DNA from: Micromonospora andamanensis
GTDB taxonomy: Bacteria; Actinomycetota; Actinomycetes; Mycobacteriales; Micromonosporaceae
DNA length: 47,319 nt
Direction of reading: 5' to 3'
Assembly (NCBI RefSeq): GCF_016863495.1
Contig: NZ_BOOZ01000046.1
Span: forward strand, 1 to 47,319
Made by a program: the position numbers and the translations under genes. The notes below the pieces were generated by a model. The model saw only the letters and a program-made list of their open reading frames with translations, made no database searches and had not been told where the DNA came from. Shown one piece after another: positions 8,565 to 17,755 of the stretch. Positions within the stretch are counted from its first letter, which is position 1. The number at the start of each line of letters is the position of its first letter.

Positions 8565-9161
8565 TTGTTCATCGCGATCACTGGCCCTACTGGAGTCGGA
8601 AAGACCACGCTCGCCAGTCGCCTGGCCGCCCGGCTGGACGCGACGCTGATGCTCGATCCGTTCGCCGACAACCCCTACCTGCCGCAGCTGTACGCCGAGG
8701 CCGAGCGCGCCCGCGATGATCTCACTTTGAAGGTGGAACTCACCTTCATCGCCCTGCGGGTCGCGCAGCTGCGTCAGATTGAGATGATCACCCGGGCTGG
8801 TGGTCGGGTTGTCGCCGATTGGGCGATGGTGCAGCAACGCATCTTCGCCGCCGAAACGCTGCCCGCCGCCGACGCGTGCCGTGTCGCGCGGACCTGCGGC
8901 ATCTGGTCCACCGACAGTCCGAGCCCCGATGTGGTGATCGGGTTGACCGCGCCCCCTTCGACGCTGTTGCACCGCGTCAAGCAGCGAGGCCGAGACATGG
9001 AGACCGCCGTGTCCGAAGCCGATCTCGCCGCCCTCAACGAGGCGTTCCAGCGCGCCTTCACCCCTCACGTCATCCACCGCGACGGCAGCACGTTCGACGC
9101 CCTCAACGACGCGGACCTCAACGAGCTGATCGCCCAACTCACCGGATCGGAGAAGCCGTGA
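8565..9161 (+). CDS. Deoxynucleoside kinase-family protein
   Basis: 198 aa if TTG 8565 is used (GAAGGGG at 8552-8558, good spacing); TTG 8550 would add five residues. The P-loop GPTGVGKTT sits at residues 7-15. DWAMVQQRIFA matches the conserved region following strand 3, and RVKQRGRDMETAVSEADLAALNEAF matches the Arg-rich LID of the deoxyadenosine/deoxyguanosine kinase family. Length fits the family (about 200 aa). Known reaction: ATP-dependent 5'-phosphorylation of a nucleoside. In this cluster it may phosphorylate a nucleoside-like intermediate or another hydroxyl substrate. A 126-bp gap precedes it; it overlaps the next gene by GTGA. Confidence 0.85.
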   Translation: MFIAITGPTGVGKTTLASRLAARLDATLMLDPFADNPYLPQLYAEAERARDDLTLKVELTFIALRVAQLRQIEMITRAGGRVVADWAMVQQRIFAAETLPAADACRVARTCGIWSTDSPSPDVVIGLTAPPSTLLHRVKQRGRDMETAVSEADLAALNEAFQRAFTPHVIHRDGSTFDALNDADLNELIAQLTGSEKP

Positions 9162-10246
9162 CCCAACCCGCTCTCGCACACCAGGGCATCGCCGTGTGCC
9201 CGCCCACCACACGCCTGATGATCACCGGCCCCGGCAACGTCGAGCTGATCTCGGAGAACCTTCCGCCGCTCGGCCCGACCGACGTGTACGCCCAAGCCGT
9301 CGTGTCCGGCATCAGCCACGGCACCGAAATGGCCTGGGTGCGAGGCTCGGCCGCTGCCCTGCACCGCTCCTGGCTGCCCGAGCAACGCCTGTTCACTAGC
9401 GAACCGGGACGGGACTACCCAGTAGCACCCGGCTACGAGACCATCGCCCGCGTCACAGCGGTTGGCAGCGCCGCCCGTGACCGGATCGCCGTCGGGGACC
9501 TGGTAGCGCTGGACCGCCCACACGCCACCGGCCACGTCGTCCGCATCGACACCGCCGAGGCAGGTCGCCTACCTGCCGGCATCGACCCGGAACGGGCCGT
9601 GTTCTTCATCCTCACCCGCGTCGCGCTCGGCGGCGTCCACGACGCCAACATCCACATCGGCGACACCGCCGTCATCGTCGGCCTCGGCACCGTCGGCCTG
9701 ATCGCCGGGCAACTCGCGCACCTGGCCGGCGCACGCCGCGTCATCGGCATCGACCGCTACCCCATACGCCTGGAAGCCGCCGAATCACTCGGCATGACCG
9801 CCATGCACACCGACACCGAAGCCGACGTCGCCCATCTGGTCCGCAAGCTGACCGGCCCTGCCGGAGCTGACGTGGCCATCGAGGCATCCGGCTCCTACGC
9901 CGGGCTCCACGAGGCCATCCGCTGCGTCCGCGTCGGCGCGACGGTCTCCACCGTCGCCTCCTACCACGGCGACCAAGGCGGCCTGCGGCTCGGCGAGGAA
10001 TACCACCGCAACCGCATCACCCTCGTCTCCTCCATGACCGTGAACGGCTGCCCCCAACGCACCCACCCCGCCTGGGACCTTCCGCGGCTCAGCGCCACCG
10101 CCCGACAGCTCGTCACCGACGGACACGTCCGTGTCGACGGGCTCATCACCCACCGCATCCCGTTCGCCGACGCGCACACCGCGTACGGCCTTATCGACAC
10201 CCGGCCCGAGGAGACGATCAAGGTGGTGCTCACCTATGACCACTGA
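9158..10246 (+). CDS. Zinc-type MDR (alcohol) dehydrogenase family protein
   Basis: 362 aa from GTG 9158, overlapping the kinase stop. The N-terminal GroES-like part has VSGISHGTEMAWVRGS and PGYETIARVTAVG. The Rossmann motif is VGLGTVGLIAGQLA, with the glycines near residues 175-180, followed by GADVAIEASG. The classic Cys-His zinc ligands are not visible in the SGISHGTE segment. This resembles MDR members such as the bacteriochlorophyllide dehydrogenase group more than classical alcohol dehydrogenases. Reaction: NAD(P)-dependent alcohol/ketone interconversion, possibly producing the keto group used by the DegT aminotransferase encoded next (inference). Overlaps that gene by 11 nt. Confidence 0.85.
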   Translation: MTQPALAHQGIAVCPPTTRLMITGPGNVELISENLPPLGPTDVYAQAVVSGISHGTEMAWVRGSAAALHRSWLPEQRLFTSEPGRDYPVAPGYETIARVTAVGSAARDRIAVGDLVALDRPHATGHVVRIDTAEAGRLPAGIDPERAVFFILTRVALGGVHDANIHIGDTAVIVGLGTVGLIAGQLAHLAGARRVIGIDRYPIRLEAAESLGMTAMHTDTEADVAHLVRKLTGPAGADVAIEASGSYAGLHEAIRCVRVGATVSTVASYHGDQGGLRLGEEYHRNRITLVSSMTVNGCPQRTHPAWDLPRLSATARQLVTDGHVRVDGLITHRIPFADAHTAYGLIDTRPEETIKVVLTYDH

Positions 10247-11357
10247 CACCGCCTACGACCTGGACCACCCGGTCGATGACCGGTACTCGCCACCACCCTG
10301 CGGAGAACTGGACGAGATCCGCGCCGTCCTCGACGACGGCCGCCTCTCCGGCGGCGCCCAAGTGCTGCCACTCTACGAGCGTGCCCTCGCCGCCCGCTTC
10401 GGGGCCGCACGCGCCATCGCCGTCAACTCCGGCACCTCAGCCCTCCACGCCGCGCTCGTCGCGTTCGACGTCCGCCCCGGAACCGAGGTGCTCGTCCCCG
10501 CTACCGCCCCACTGCCCACCGCGATGCCGATCCTCACCTGCGGCGCCACCCCCGTCCTGGTGGACACACTCCCGAACTCCCTGGCCCTGGACCCCACCGA
10601 CGTTGAACGGAAACTCACAGCCCGCACCCGCGCTGTGATCACGCTGCCTCTATGGGGTTACCCGAACGACGAACGGGCCATCACCGGCCTGCTCGCCGAC
10701 GCGGGCGTGCCCGTCATCGAAGACTCCGCGCAGGCCCACGGCACCCGCATCGCCAACCAGCACGCCGGCACCCTCGGCCATGCCGGCTGCTTCTCCACCC
10801 ACGACCGCAAACTCCTGTCCACCGGCGAAGGCGGCTTCGTCCTGACCAACGACCACGACCTCGCCGACCGCATCGACCACTACACCCACCTCGGCCACCT
10901 ACGCGGCGGCCACGGCGTCAACTACAAACTCGCCGGACCACTGGCCGCCATCGGCCTGCGTCGGCTGGCCCGCCTCGACGCGCAACTGGCCCAGCGCCGC
11001 CGCAACGCCGAACGCATCCTCACCGCCCTCCCCGCCGGAGGACTGTTGCGCGAACTGCCCTACGGCGTGCAGGACAAACCCAACTACTACAACCTGGTCC
11101 TCATCGCGACCGCCCGCCAGACCGAGATCGCCGACGCCTTCCACCGCGCAGGGCTACCCCCAGACTCGATCCGGTGGCGCTACCAGCCCCTCTACCACCA
11201 ACCCCTATTCCAGCCCTACGCCACGGCCTGCCCCAACGCCGAACACCTCGCCACGGCCACCATCCAACTCCCCGTTCACCCCCAACTACCAGAGGCGACG
11301 CTAGCGTGGATCGCCGACCAAACCGCCCGAATCGCCCAGGGAGAAACCGCAGCATGA
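10236..11357 (+). CDS. DegT/DnrJ/EryC1/StrS family aminotransferase
   Basis: 373 aa from ATG 10236. Family landmarks in order: LSGGAQVLPLYERALAARFG, then AIAVNSGTSALHAAL (PLP phosphate pocket), PVIEDSAQAHG (Asp to the pyridine nitrogen) and FSTHDRKLLSTGEGGFV with the Schiff-base Lys at about 192. Members aminate keto-sugars or cyclitols, or act as dehydratases, in natural product and cell-wall pathways. With an MDR oxidoreductase immediately upstream, an oxidise-then-transaminate sequence is likely (inference). The last base-pairs overlap the Nudix ATG (ATGA at 11354-11357). Confidence 0.92.
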   Translation: MTTDTAYDLDHPVDDRYSPPPCGELDEIRAVLDDGRLSGGAQVLPLYERALAARFGAARAIAVNSGTSALHAALVAFDVRPGTEVLVPATAPLPTAMPILTCGATPVLVDTLPNSLALDPTDVERKLTARTRAVITLPLWGYPNDERAITGLLADAGVPVIEDSAQAHGTRIANQHAGTLGHAGCFSTHDRKLLSTGEGGFVLTNDHDLADRIDHYTHLGHLRGGHGVNYKLAGPLAAIGLRRLARLDAQLAQRRRNAERILTALPAGGLLRELPYGVQDKPNYYNLVLIATARQTEIADAFHRAGLPPDSIRWRYQPLYHQPLFQPYATACPNAEHLATATIQLPVHPQLPEATLAWIADQTARIAQGETAA

Positions 11358-11809
11358 TCCGGCACTTCACCAGCTCAGCGATCGTCTTCAACAGCAGCGG
11401 ACAGGTCCTCCTCGTGCACCACAACAAGATCGGACTGTGGCTGTACCCCGGCGGACACGTCGACCCCAACGAAGACCCCGCCGAAGCCGCCCTCCGCGAA
11501 GTCGTAGAAGAAACCGGCGTCGAAGCAGAAATCCTCGCACCCGAGCCGTTCACCCACCCTGCCGTACGCAGCATCCCCCCACCCTTCGCGATCATCGAAA
11601 TGGACATTGAAGACCGCAAAGTCGGCCCCCACCGCCACATCGACTTCGTCTACATCTGCCGCACTTACAACGACACCCTCAACGCGCAACTTGAAGAGGT
11701 CGGCAACGCCGCCTGGTTCGACGTGACCGAGATTGCGGGCCTCGCCGCCCCTAAGGAGCTGCCGTCGCTTATCGCCGAAGCTGCACGACGGATGCCGCAG
11801 CTCGTCTGA
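11354..11809 (+). CDS. Nudix hydrolase
   Basis: 151 aa from ATG 11354, coupled to the aminotransferase stop. A perfect Nudix box spans residues 34-56 (G-x5-E-x7-REVVEETGV), so metal-dependent hydrolysis of a nucleoside diphosphate linked to another moiety is expected. The beginning, SSAIVFNSSGQVLLVHHNK, is the usual first strands. Exact substrate unknown; in this operon it could trim a nucleotide-activated intermediate or act in housekeeping of the pathway. It is the last gene before a strong terminator. Confidence 0.93.
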   Translation: MIRHFTSSAIVFNSSGQVLLVHHNKIGLWLYPGGHVDPNEDPAEAALREVVEETGVEAEILAPEPFTHPAVRSIPPPFAIIEMDIEDRKVGPHRHIDFVYICRTYNDTLNAQLEEVGNAAWFDVTEIAGLAAPKELPSLIAEAARRMPQLV

Positions 11810-11826
11810 CGCAGTACCTCAACATG

Positions 11827-11860
11827 AAGTGCCCTGGCGTTTAGACAGGCCAGGGCACTT
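11827..11860 (+). terminator. Terminator of the ten-gene cluster
   Basis: Perfect 12-bp inverted repeat, AAGTGCCCTGGC at 11827-11838 and GCCAGGGCACTT at 11849-11860, with a 10-nt loop, 17 bp after the Nudix stop. No long T tract follows, which is usual in actinobacteria. It also separates the cluster from CRISPR array 1. Confidence 0.85.
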
Positions 11861-11941
11861 CGCTGTCGTGTGATCGCCTATACAGCGCGTGCCCGAACAT
11901 CGGCGACCGGGGCCGGGACCGCGTCCTCCGCCGGCGCCTCG

Positions 11942-13553
11942 GGATCACCCTCGCGTGCGCGGGAAGCAGCCCGGCCTCGACCGTGGCGTTCTTCCGGTGC
12001 CGGAATCACCCTCGCGTGCGCGGTGAGCAGTCCAGAATGCTGGTTGAACGTAGACATGGCGCGATCACCCCCGCATGCGCGGGGAACACCTGACCGACGC
12101 GACACCGTTCGTGCTGCCGAAGGGATCACCCCCGCATCCGCGGGGAGCAGGCCTCGGCCGGGACGGCGAGCATTTGCACCATCGGATCACCCCCGCATGC
12201 GCGGAGAGCAGGCCACGATGGCCGGGCCGGATGACCGCTTCCCGGGATCACCCCCGCATGCGCAGGGAGCAGGGTGAGCCGCGTCCTGACAGTCGGTATC
12301 GCGGGGGATCACCCCCGCATGCGCGGGGAGCAGACGGCGGCCCAGGCCCAGACACACCTGGGCACCGGATCGCCCCCCGCATGCGCGGGGAGCAGTGGGT
12401 GACGCTGGCGGTCGAGCTGAGGCCGTGGGGATCACCCCCGCATGCGCGGGGAGCAGACGTCGTCGGCGTACGGCTTGCCGGTGGCCCGGGGATCACCCCC
12501 GCATGCGCGGGGAGCAGTTGAGCGCGGGCGGGTCCACCGCGGTGACCCGGGGATCACCCCCGCATGCGCGGGGAGCAGTAGATGGCCCCGGTGGTCGAGT
12601 TGACGAGAAAGGGATCACCCCCGCATGCGCGGGGAGCAGACGACAACGGCCGGGACCGTGATCGTCGTGCCGGGATCACCCCCGCATGCGCGGGGAGCAG
12701 GGTCGGTGGGTGCCCCGAACACGCCATCGGTGGGGATCACCCCCGCATGCGCGGGGAGCAGACCCTGCCCGCGACGATCCGCGCCGCCTGCGCGGGATCA
12801 CCCCCGCATGCGCGGGGAGCAGACCCGGGGGGACGTCAGCCCCAAACCAAGATTGGGATCACCCCCGCATGCGCGGGGAGCAGACACCAACAGTACAAGC
12901 GGCGGTCTGTTCGGCGGGATCACCCCCGCATGCGCGGGGAGCAGTCAGTGACTCTGGGAGGGTCACTGCCCGGTCAGGGATCACCCCCGCATGCGCGGGG
13001 AGCAGGCGATGTACTCAAGCGCCGACGAGCGGAGATCGGGATCACCCCCCATGCGCGGGGAGCAGTACCGCGTGTCCTCATTCATTCGCTTGCCCGCGGG
13101 ATCACCCCCGCATGCGCGGGGAGCAGGAACGGCGGCCAGCTGCCGGCCGAGGCTGCTCAGGATCACCCCCGCATGCGCGGGGAGCAGATCTCGGCGAGCA
13201 GCCCGACATGCACGATCCGGGGATCACCCCTGCATGCGCGGGGAGCAGACCGGACCCGGGGCTAGCTTTACATGGGACCAGGGATCACCCCCGCATGCGC
13301 GGGGAGCAGGTGGAACATGGCCGCCTCAGGTTCAAGCCTGAGGGATCACCCCCGCATGCGCGGGGAGCAGAATTCGGGGTCGACACCGGGGGCCATGTAC
13401 TTGGGATCACCCCCGCATGCGCGGGGAGCAGAATCCGCCGCCGAGGATGAGGTTGGGCGGGTCGGGATCACCCCCGCATGCGCGGGGAGCAGAGGGCCTG
13501 CGAGGTATCGCTGCGCTCCATGGAGGGATCACCCCCGCATGCGCGGGGAGCAG
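11942..13553 (-). CRISPR. CRISPR array 1, type I-E, 27 repeats / 26 spacers
   Basis: The 28-nt repeat in plus orientation is GGATCAC, stem CCCCGC, loop ATGC, stem GCGGGG, then AGCAG; the period is 61 bp (about 33-bp spacers). In crRNA sense (minus strand) it matches the type I-E plan: CTGCT, hairpin, and handle GTGATCC. Repeat starts include 11942, 12002, 12062, 12123, 12184, 12245, 12306, 12367, 12429 and 12490, then about every 61 bp to 13526. The low-coordinate repeats are decayed (CTCGCGTGCGC; GGTGAGCAG; GGGAACAC) and those near 13553 are perfect, so the leader end is on the right. Variants: an extra C at 12367, a missing base at 13039 and a T substitution at 13221. The loop is ATGC, unlike GTGC in arrays 2 and 3. 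Apparent plus-strand ORFs here are repeat translations, not genes. Confidence 0.98.
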
Positions 13554-13690
13554 GCTTGCTGACCTGGGGCGCTAGAGATCAATTACGCCGTTTTCCTTCA
13601 CTTTGCTTCCCAAGATCGTCTAGGTCCACTTCGTGGAGGTGTTGCTGTGTGGCGGGAGTTGGGGTTCAGCGTAGCGGGTGTCATCGTGAG
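13554..13690 (-). promoter_or_regulatory. CRISPR array 1 leader
   Basis: The sequence immediately right of the last repeat resembles the matching position of arrays 2 and 3: a TTGCTGACCTG start, a GCGCTAGAGATCAA stretch, CCTTCACTTTGCTTC, and CAGCGTAGCGGGTG at 13667-13680, a variant of the GCAGCGTACCGGGCG found in the other two. This is the expected AT-richer leader carrying the crRNA promoter and integration signals, read on the minus strand. Confidence 0.8.
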
Positions 13691-13776
13691 GATTACCGCT
13701 GAACGAGTCGAGGAGGTCGGCCGTCGCAGGCGGTGTCGAGCGTCAGGAAGATGCTGCCGGACACGATGGAGTCGCC

Positions 13777-14073
13777 GTGAGGACTGTGCAGATCCGCACC
13801 TACAGCGTGCGGCAGGGGCGGTTGGACGAGTGGGTGCGGGCGTGGCAGACCTTGGTCGTGCCGTTGCGGCGTGAGTTCGGTTTCGAGGTGCACGGGTCGT
13901 GGGTGGACCGCGAGCGCGATGCCCACATCTGGGTCATCTCCTACGACGGCGACCAGTCATTCGAGGACGCGAACGCCGCCTACTGGGCGTCGCCGCAACG
14001 CGAGCAACTCGGTGTGGATCCGGCGGAGTTCCTCGTCGACGAGGAGGTCCGCACGGTGGAGCAAGTGCTCTAG
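13777..14073 (+). CDS. NIPSNAP-family protein
   Basis: 98 aa from GTG 13777, with GGAG six bases upstream. It starts RTVQIRTYSVRQGRLDEWVRAW and continues FEVHGSWVDRERDAHIWVISYDG, the ferredoxin-like dimeric alpha/beta-barrel pattern of short actinobacterial NIPSNAP proteins. Function of the family is poorly defined; it is soluble, with no signal peptide. It lies between the array 1 leader and the convergent STAND gene. Its stop TAG and the STAND stop share the palindrome CTAG at 14070-14073, so the two genes meet tail to tail with no terminator between them. Confidence 0.85.
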   Translation: MRTVQIRTYSVRQGRLDEWVRAWQTLVVPLRREFGFEVHGSWVDRERDAHIWVISYDGDQSFEDANAAYWASPQREQLGVDPAEFLVDEEVRTVEQVL

Positions 14074-17000
14074 CCAGTTTCGGTCACGGGCAGCAGGTGG
14101 GCGCGGCGTTCGTCCGTGGTGAGGGACCGGAACACCCGAGCCCGCGCGGCGTCGGTCAGCGTCGGCAGGTCGACGTCGACGACCCAGATGCGGGCGGTGG
14201 CGTCAACCGAGCCGGTGACCACGTGCGACCCGTCCGCGAGCCAGGCCAGGCAAGTGACCGGGTCGCGGTGGACGCCGATCAACTGGCCGTCGTCGGTTTG
14301 GGTGTCCCACCGACGTACGGTGCGGTCGTCACCGCCGGAGGCGAGATAGCGGCCGTCGGGGGAGTAGGCGACGGCGCGTACCCGTCGATCGTGGCCGGTG
14401 AGGACGCGGGCCGGCGCGTCCGGCTCGGTGGGTGACCAGATGCGGATGGTCCAGTCGGCGGAGCAGCTGGCGAGGTGGCGTTCGTCGGTTGCCCATGCGA
14501 CGCCGTCGACGTAGTTCTGGTGGCCGGCGAGCAGTCGGCCGGCGGCGGGGTTTTCCATGTCCCAGATGCGGATGGTGCGGTCGTCGGAGCCGGAGGCGAG
14601 GTAGCGCCCGCTGGGTGACCAGGCGAGTGCGCCGATCCAGTCGGTGTGGCCGCGCAGGAAGCCGACGACCGCGCCGGCGTGTACGTCGATGAGGTGGATG
14701 GTGTTGTCCTTCGCCCCTGCGGCGAGCCGCGATCCGTCGGGCGAGAAGGCCAGGGACTCGATCTCGACGCCGTCGGTGCGTAAGACGGTCTCGCCGCAGC
14801 TGTCGAGCAGGCGCAGCGAGCCGTCCTGCGCCGCCACGGCTAGCCGGTCTCTGTGGCTGGCCACCGCGGTTACCCCTGCTGCAACCGGGTGGATGGTGCC
14901 CTGCCGGCGTCCGTTGCGGTGCCAGCGGCGGATCGTGCCGTCCGCCGACCCGGTGACGATGAGGCCCTGGTCGTCGATGGCCATCCCGGTGAGGGCGGCG
15001 CGGTGCCCGGAGAGGAGGACCTGTTCGGCGCCGCGTGGGCGCAGTGCCCAGATGCGGGCGGTGGCGTCGGCCGAGCCGCTGAGCACTCGGGCACCGTCGG
15101 GGCTGACCGCGACGCACCAGGCCGTGTGCTCGTGACCGCGCAGCTCGGCGACTTCGCGCAGCCGGTCGGTGTCCCAGACGCGGATGGTGCCGTCGCCGGT
15201 GGCGAAGGCGACCTGCTGGCTGTCTGGTGTCCAGGCCACCGACCAGACGGTGTCGCGTTGTCCACCGATGACGCTGTGCTGCGTGCCCGTGGCCGCGTCC
15301 CAGATCCGTACCGTGTGGTCGGCGGATCCGCTGGCGAGCCACCGCCCGTCCGGGGAGTAGGCGACGCCCTCGACGAGTTCGAGGTGGCCGCGCAGCGTCG
15401 CCGCCGGGCCGCCGGTGGCGGCGTCCCAGACGATGAGCGTACGGTCGTGCGAGGCGGTGACCAGGCGTGCCGAGTCGGGTGCCCAGTGGACGCCCCACAC
15501 GTCGCCGGTGTGTCCGGTCAGCGTGTCGTGGGTGGTCCAGGTGGCGGTGTCCCACAGGTGGACGAGACCTTCGCGGCTGGTGGCGGCCAGTCGGGTGCCG
15601 TCAGGAGAGAACGCGACCCCGCGTACGCAGTCGCCGCACGACAGGACCGTGACCAGGGTACCGCTGGCCACCTCCCAGATCCGTACCGTGGCGTCACGCG
15701 ACGCGGTGGCGACGTGGGCGGAGTCGGGACAGAAGGCCACGGCCTCGACCATGTCGGTGTGGCCGCGCAGCACGGCGGCGACGGTGCCGGTAGTGGCGTC
15801 CCACAGCCGTGCCGTGCCGTCGCGGGACGCGGTGGCGACCAGGCTGGCGTCGGGTGACCAGGCCACGCCCCGGACCGCATCGGTGTGTCCGGGCAGCACC
15901 GCCTCGACGTGGCTGAACGCCAACGCGGACATCAGCGCCTGCGCGGCGGCGGGAGTGGTGGGACACTCCGTCAACGCGGCCGTGGTCAACAGGACGGCCA
16001 GTTCCGGGTACCGGTCGACGTTGGCCAGCGCGTAGCGGCCGATGGACTCCGACACGCGGCGTAGGAAAGCGGTGTCGCGGCGACGCGACGCGTCGACCAA
16101 GGCGTACGCGGTCGGGCTGTCCTGCCCGGCCGAGCGCATCGCCTCCAGCCACTGCCCGGCCAGCGTCAGCCGATCGCCGGTCAGCAGGTAGTCGGGGCTG
16201 CGGCCGGAGCGCTGCCAGTCCGCTGCCCACCGCTCCAACTCGGTACGCCGTTTCAGTTGCTCGGCCCGCGTCTCGACCTCCTGACGCAGCGGCGCCCACT
16301 GCCGGAACAGCGCCTCGTGCGCCACCTGCACGTAGGGGTCGCCGTCAGCGGCTGAGGTCAGCAGCCGAGCGTCGGTGAAGACGTCCACGATCCGCCGCTG
16401 CTGAGCCGACAGCTCGGCCAGCGGCACTCGACGTCGGGTCGGTTCGCCACCGTCCATCGACACCAGACGCAGCAGGGTGGTCAGGATCGGCTCGACGTCG
16501 TATCTGGTACGCAGCTCGGCCAGGACGGTGTCCGCCTGCCGCGCCAGCGCCCCGGCCACCCCGCCCGACTCCTGGTACCGCTGCCTCGTGACCACGTTGC
16601 CGGCGCCAACGGCCAGGTACAGCTCCTGCAACAGGTACGCCAGCAGAGGCAACGCGTCCGGCGTGCCGGTCTCCTCGACGATCCGGTCGACCAGCCCCGG
16701 CTCGAAACTCATCCCCGCCAGCCGGGCCGGCTTCTCGACAACGCTCACCAACTCGCCGCGACGCATGGTGCCCACCGCCACAGGCGCGGCGAACAGTCGC
16801 GCGTGCTCACCGGCGAGCAGCTCGGCCAGGAACTCGATGCGCAGCGTCGCCACCACCCACAGCCGGCGGTCCGCGTCGAGCGCCGTGGCAACCTGGTCGA
16901 GGAACAGGGTCCGCTCCGCCGGGCCGGACAGGGTGACCAGCTCCTCCAACTGGTCGAGGATCAGCAGCACCCGACCGTGCCGGTTGCCGACCTTCGCCCG

Positions 17001-17600
17001 CCACGCCCGTACCGCCTTGGCGAACGCGTCCGCCTCCGACCACATCTCGCGCAGCGCGACCGGACGCTGCCCACCGGACAACGTCGCTGCCAGCCCCGCG
17101 AGCCGGGCAACAGGCTCGCCCGCCGGGGCCAGCGAACCGAGCAGCTGCCACCGCTGCCCCCGCAGCCGAGGCACCACACCGGCGTGTACCAGCGACGACT
17201 TCCCGCTCCCGGAAGCCCCGGTGACACAGACGAAACGCGCCTCAATGTCGGCGGTGAGCAGGTGCATGCGGCGGACCAGATCCGTAGCCAGCTCGTCGCG
17301 GCCGAAGAACACCGCCGCATCCTGCTCGGTGAACGCCGACAGCCCCGGATAGGGCGAACGGCCACCGTCCCAGGTCGACTTCGGTGTACGAGGGTTCTCC
17401 CACCACAGAATCAGCGCATTACCGCCGACCAGCACGAGCAGCAGCACGATCAGCGCCGGCCCGGCGATCACCTCCACCCAGGCGAACAACCCGGAACCGG
17501 CAGCCGCGTCCGTGGCCAGGCTCGTCGTCACCTCAAGCAGCACCGCGAGCAGAAGCACCGACAATTGCAGCGTCAGTGACGAACGCCGACCGTGCCGCAA
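14070..17600 (-). CDS. Membrane-anchored STAND-type ATPase with 14 WD40 repeats
   Basis: About 1176 aa using TTG 17600-17598, which has GGGGGAGGA just upstream; the frame is open back to 17738, but that part runs into CRISPR array 2 remnants. Two hydrophobic segments at about 10-30 and 40-66 would anchor it in the membrane. The nSTAND part begins PYPGLSAFTEQDAAVFFGRD, Walker A GASGSGKSS is at about 128-136, and a Walker B-like LLILDQLEELV lies near 230. From about 570 to the end I count 14 WD40 units (GH...WD), enough for two seven-blade propellers. Known STAND proteins are signal-triggered switches; WD40 versions occur in bacterial defence and regulation. Position between two CRISPR arrays suggests, but does not prove, a defence role. 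Confidence 0.9.
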   Translation of the reverse strand: MRHGRRSSLTLQLSVLLLAVLLEVTTSLATDAAAGSGLFAWVEVIAGPALIVLLLVLVGGNALILWWENPRTPKSTWDGGRSPYPGLSAFTEQDAAVFFGRDELATDLVRRMHLLTADIEARFVCVTGASGSGKSSLVHAGVVPRLRGQRWQLLGSLAPAGEPVARLAGLAATLSGGQRPVALREMWSEADAFAKAVRAWRAKVGNRHGRVLLILDQLEELVTLSGPAERTLFLDQVATALDADRRLWVVATLRIEFLAELLAGEHARLFAAPVAVGTMRRGELVSVVEKPARLAGMSFEPGLVDRIVEETGTPDALPLLAYLLQELYLAVGAGNVVTRQRYQESGGVAGALARQADTVLAELRTRYDVEPILTTLLRLVSMDGGEPTRRRVPLAELSAQQRRIVDVFTDARLLTSAADGDPYVQVAHEALFRQWAPLRQEVETRAEQLKRRTELERWAADWQRSGRSPDYLLTGDRLTLAGQWLEAMRSAGQDSPTAYALVDASRRRDTAFLRRVSESIGRYALANVDRYPELAVLLTTAALTECPTTPAAAQALMSALAFSHVEAVLPGHTDAVRGVAWSPDASLVATASRDGTARLWDATTGTVAAVLRGHTDMVEAVAFCPDSAHVATASRDATVRIWEVASGTLVTVLSCGDCVRGVAFSPDGTRLAATSREGLVHLWDTATWTTHDTLTGHTGDVWGVHWAPDSARLVTASHDRTLIVWDAATGGPAATLRGHLELVEGVAYSPDGRWLASGSADHTVRIWDAATGTQHSVIGGQRDTVWSVAWTPDSQQVAFATGDGTIRVWDTDRLREVAELRGHEHTAWCVAVSPDGARVLSGSADATARIWALRPRGAEQVLLSGHRAALTGMAIDDQGLIVTGSADGTIRRWHRNGRRQGTIHPVAAGVTAVASHRDRLAVAAQDGSLRLLDSCGETVLRTDGVEIESLAFSPDGSRLAAGAKDNTIHLIDVHAGAVVGFLRGHTDWIGALAWSPSGRYLASGSDDRTIRIWDMENPAAGRLLAGHQNYVDGVAWATDERHLASCSADWTIRIWSPTEPDAPARVLTGHDRRVRAVAYSPDGRYLASGGDDRTVRRWDTQTDDGQLIGVHRDPVTCLAWLADGSHVVTGSVDATARIWVVDVDLPTLTDAARARVFRSLTTDERRAHLLPVTETG

Positions 17601-17697
17601 TCTTCCTCCCCCATGGACGGACGAACGTGTCGCACCAGCGTTCACGGTAGTCGACCGAGCGCCGACCGTGACAGGCCAGCGGCTCGGCACTCGACGC

Positions 17698-17723
17698 CGG
17701 ATCCGGTAGGCGCAGGGAGCAGT
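17698..17723 (-). repeat. Decayed CRISPR repeat at the distal end of array 2
   Basis: GGATCC...GCGCAGGGAGCAG keeps both ends of the repeat but has lost the first stem half. It is followed by a spacer-sized gap (17724-17755) and then the first recognisable repeat at 17756. It lies inside the upstream-extended frame of the STAND gene, supporting the internal TTG start for that gene. Confidence 0.7.
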
Positions 17724-17755
17724 TACCGGCCGAGTCATGTGTCTTCACCTTCTCC

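Noticed and set aside
11870..13702. Many plus-strand ORFs rich in ITPACAGSR and SPPHARGA
   Set aside because: They are translations of the CRISPR repeat and spacers; the 61-bp period shifts frame by one base at each unit and there are no ribosome sites.
14329..15555. 408-codon Arg/His-rich minus-strand ORF
   Set aside because: Out-of-frame shadow of the WD40 repeats.
17601..17738. N-terminal extension of the STAND gene to ATG 17738
   Set aside because: It encodes Arg-rich sequence from array 2 remnants; the TTG at 17600 has a ribosome site and is followed directly by the two membrane segments.
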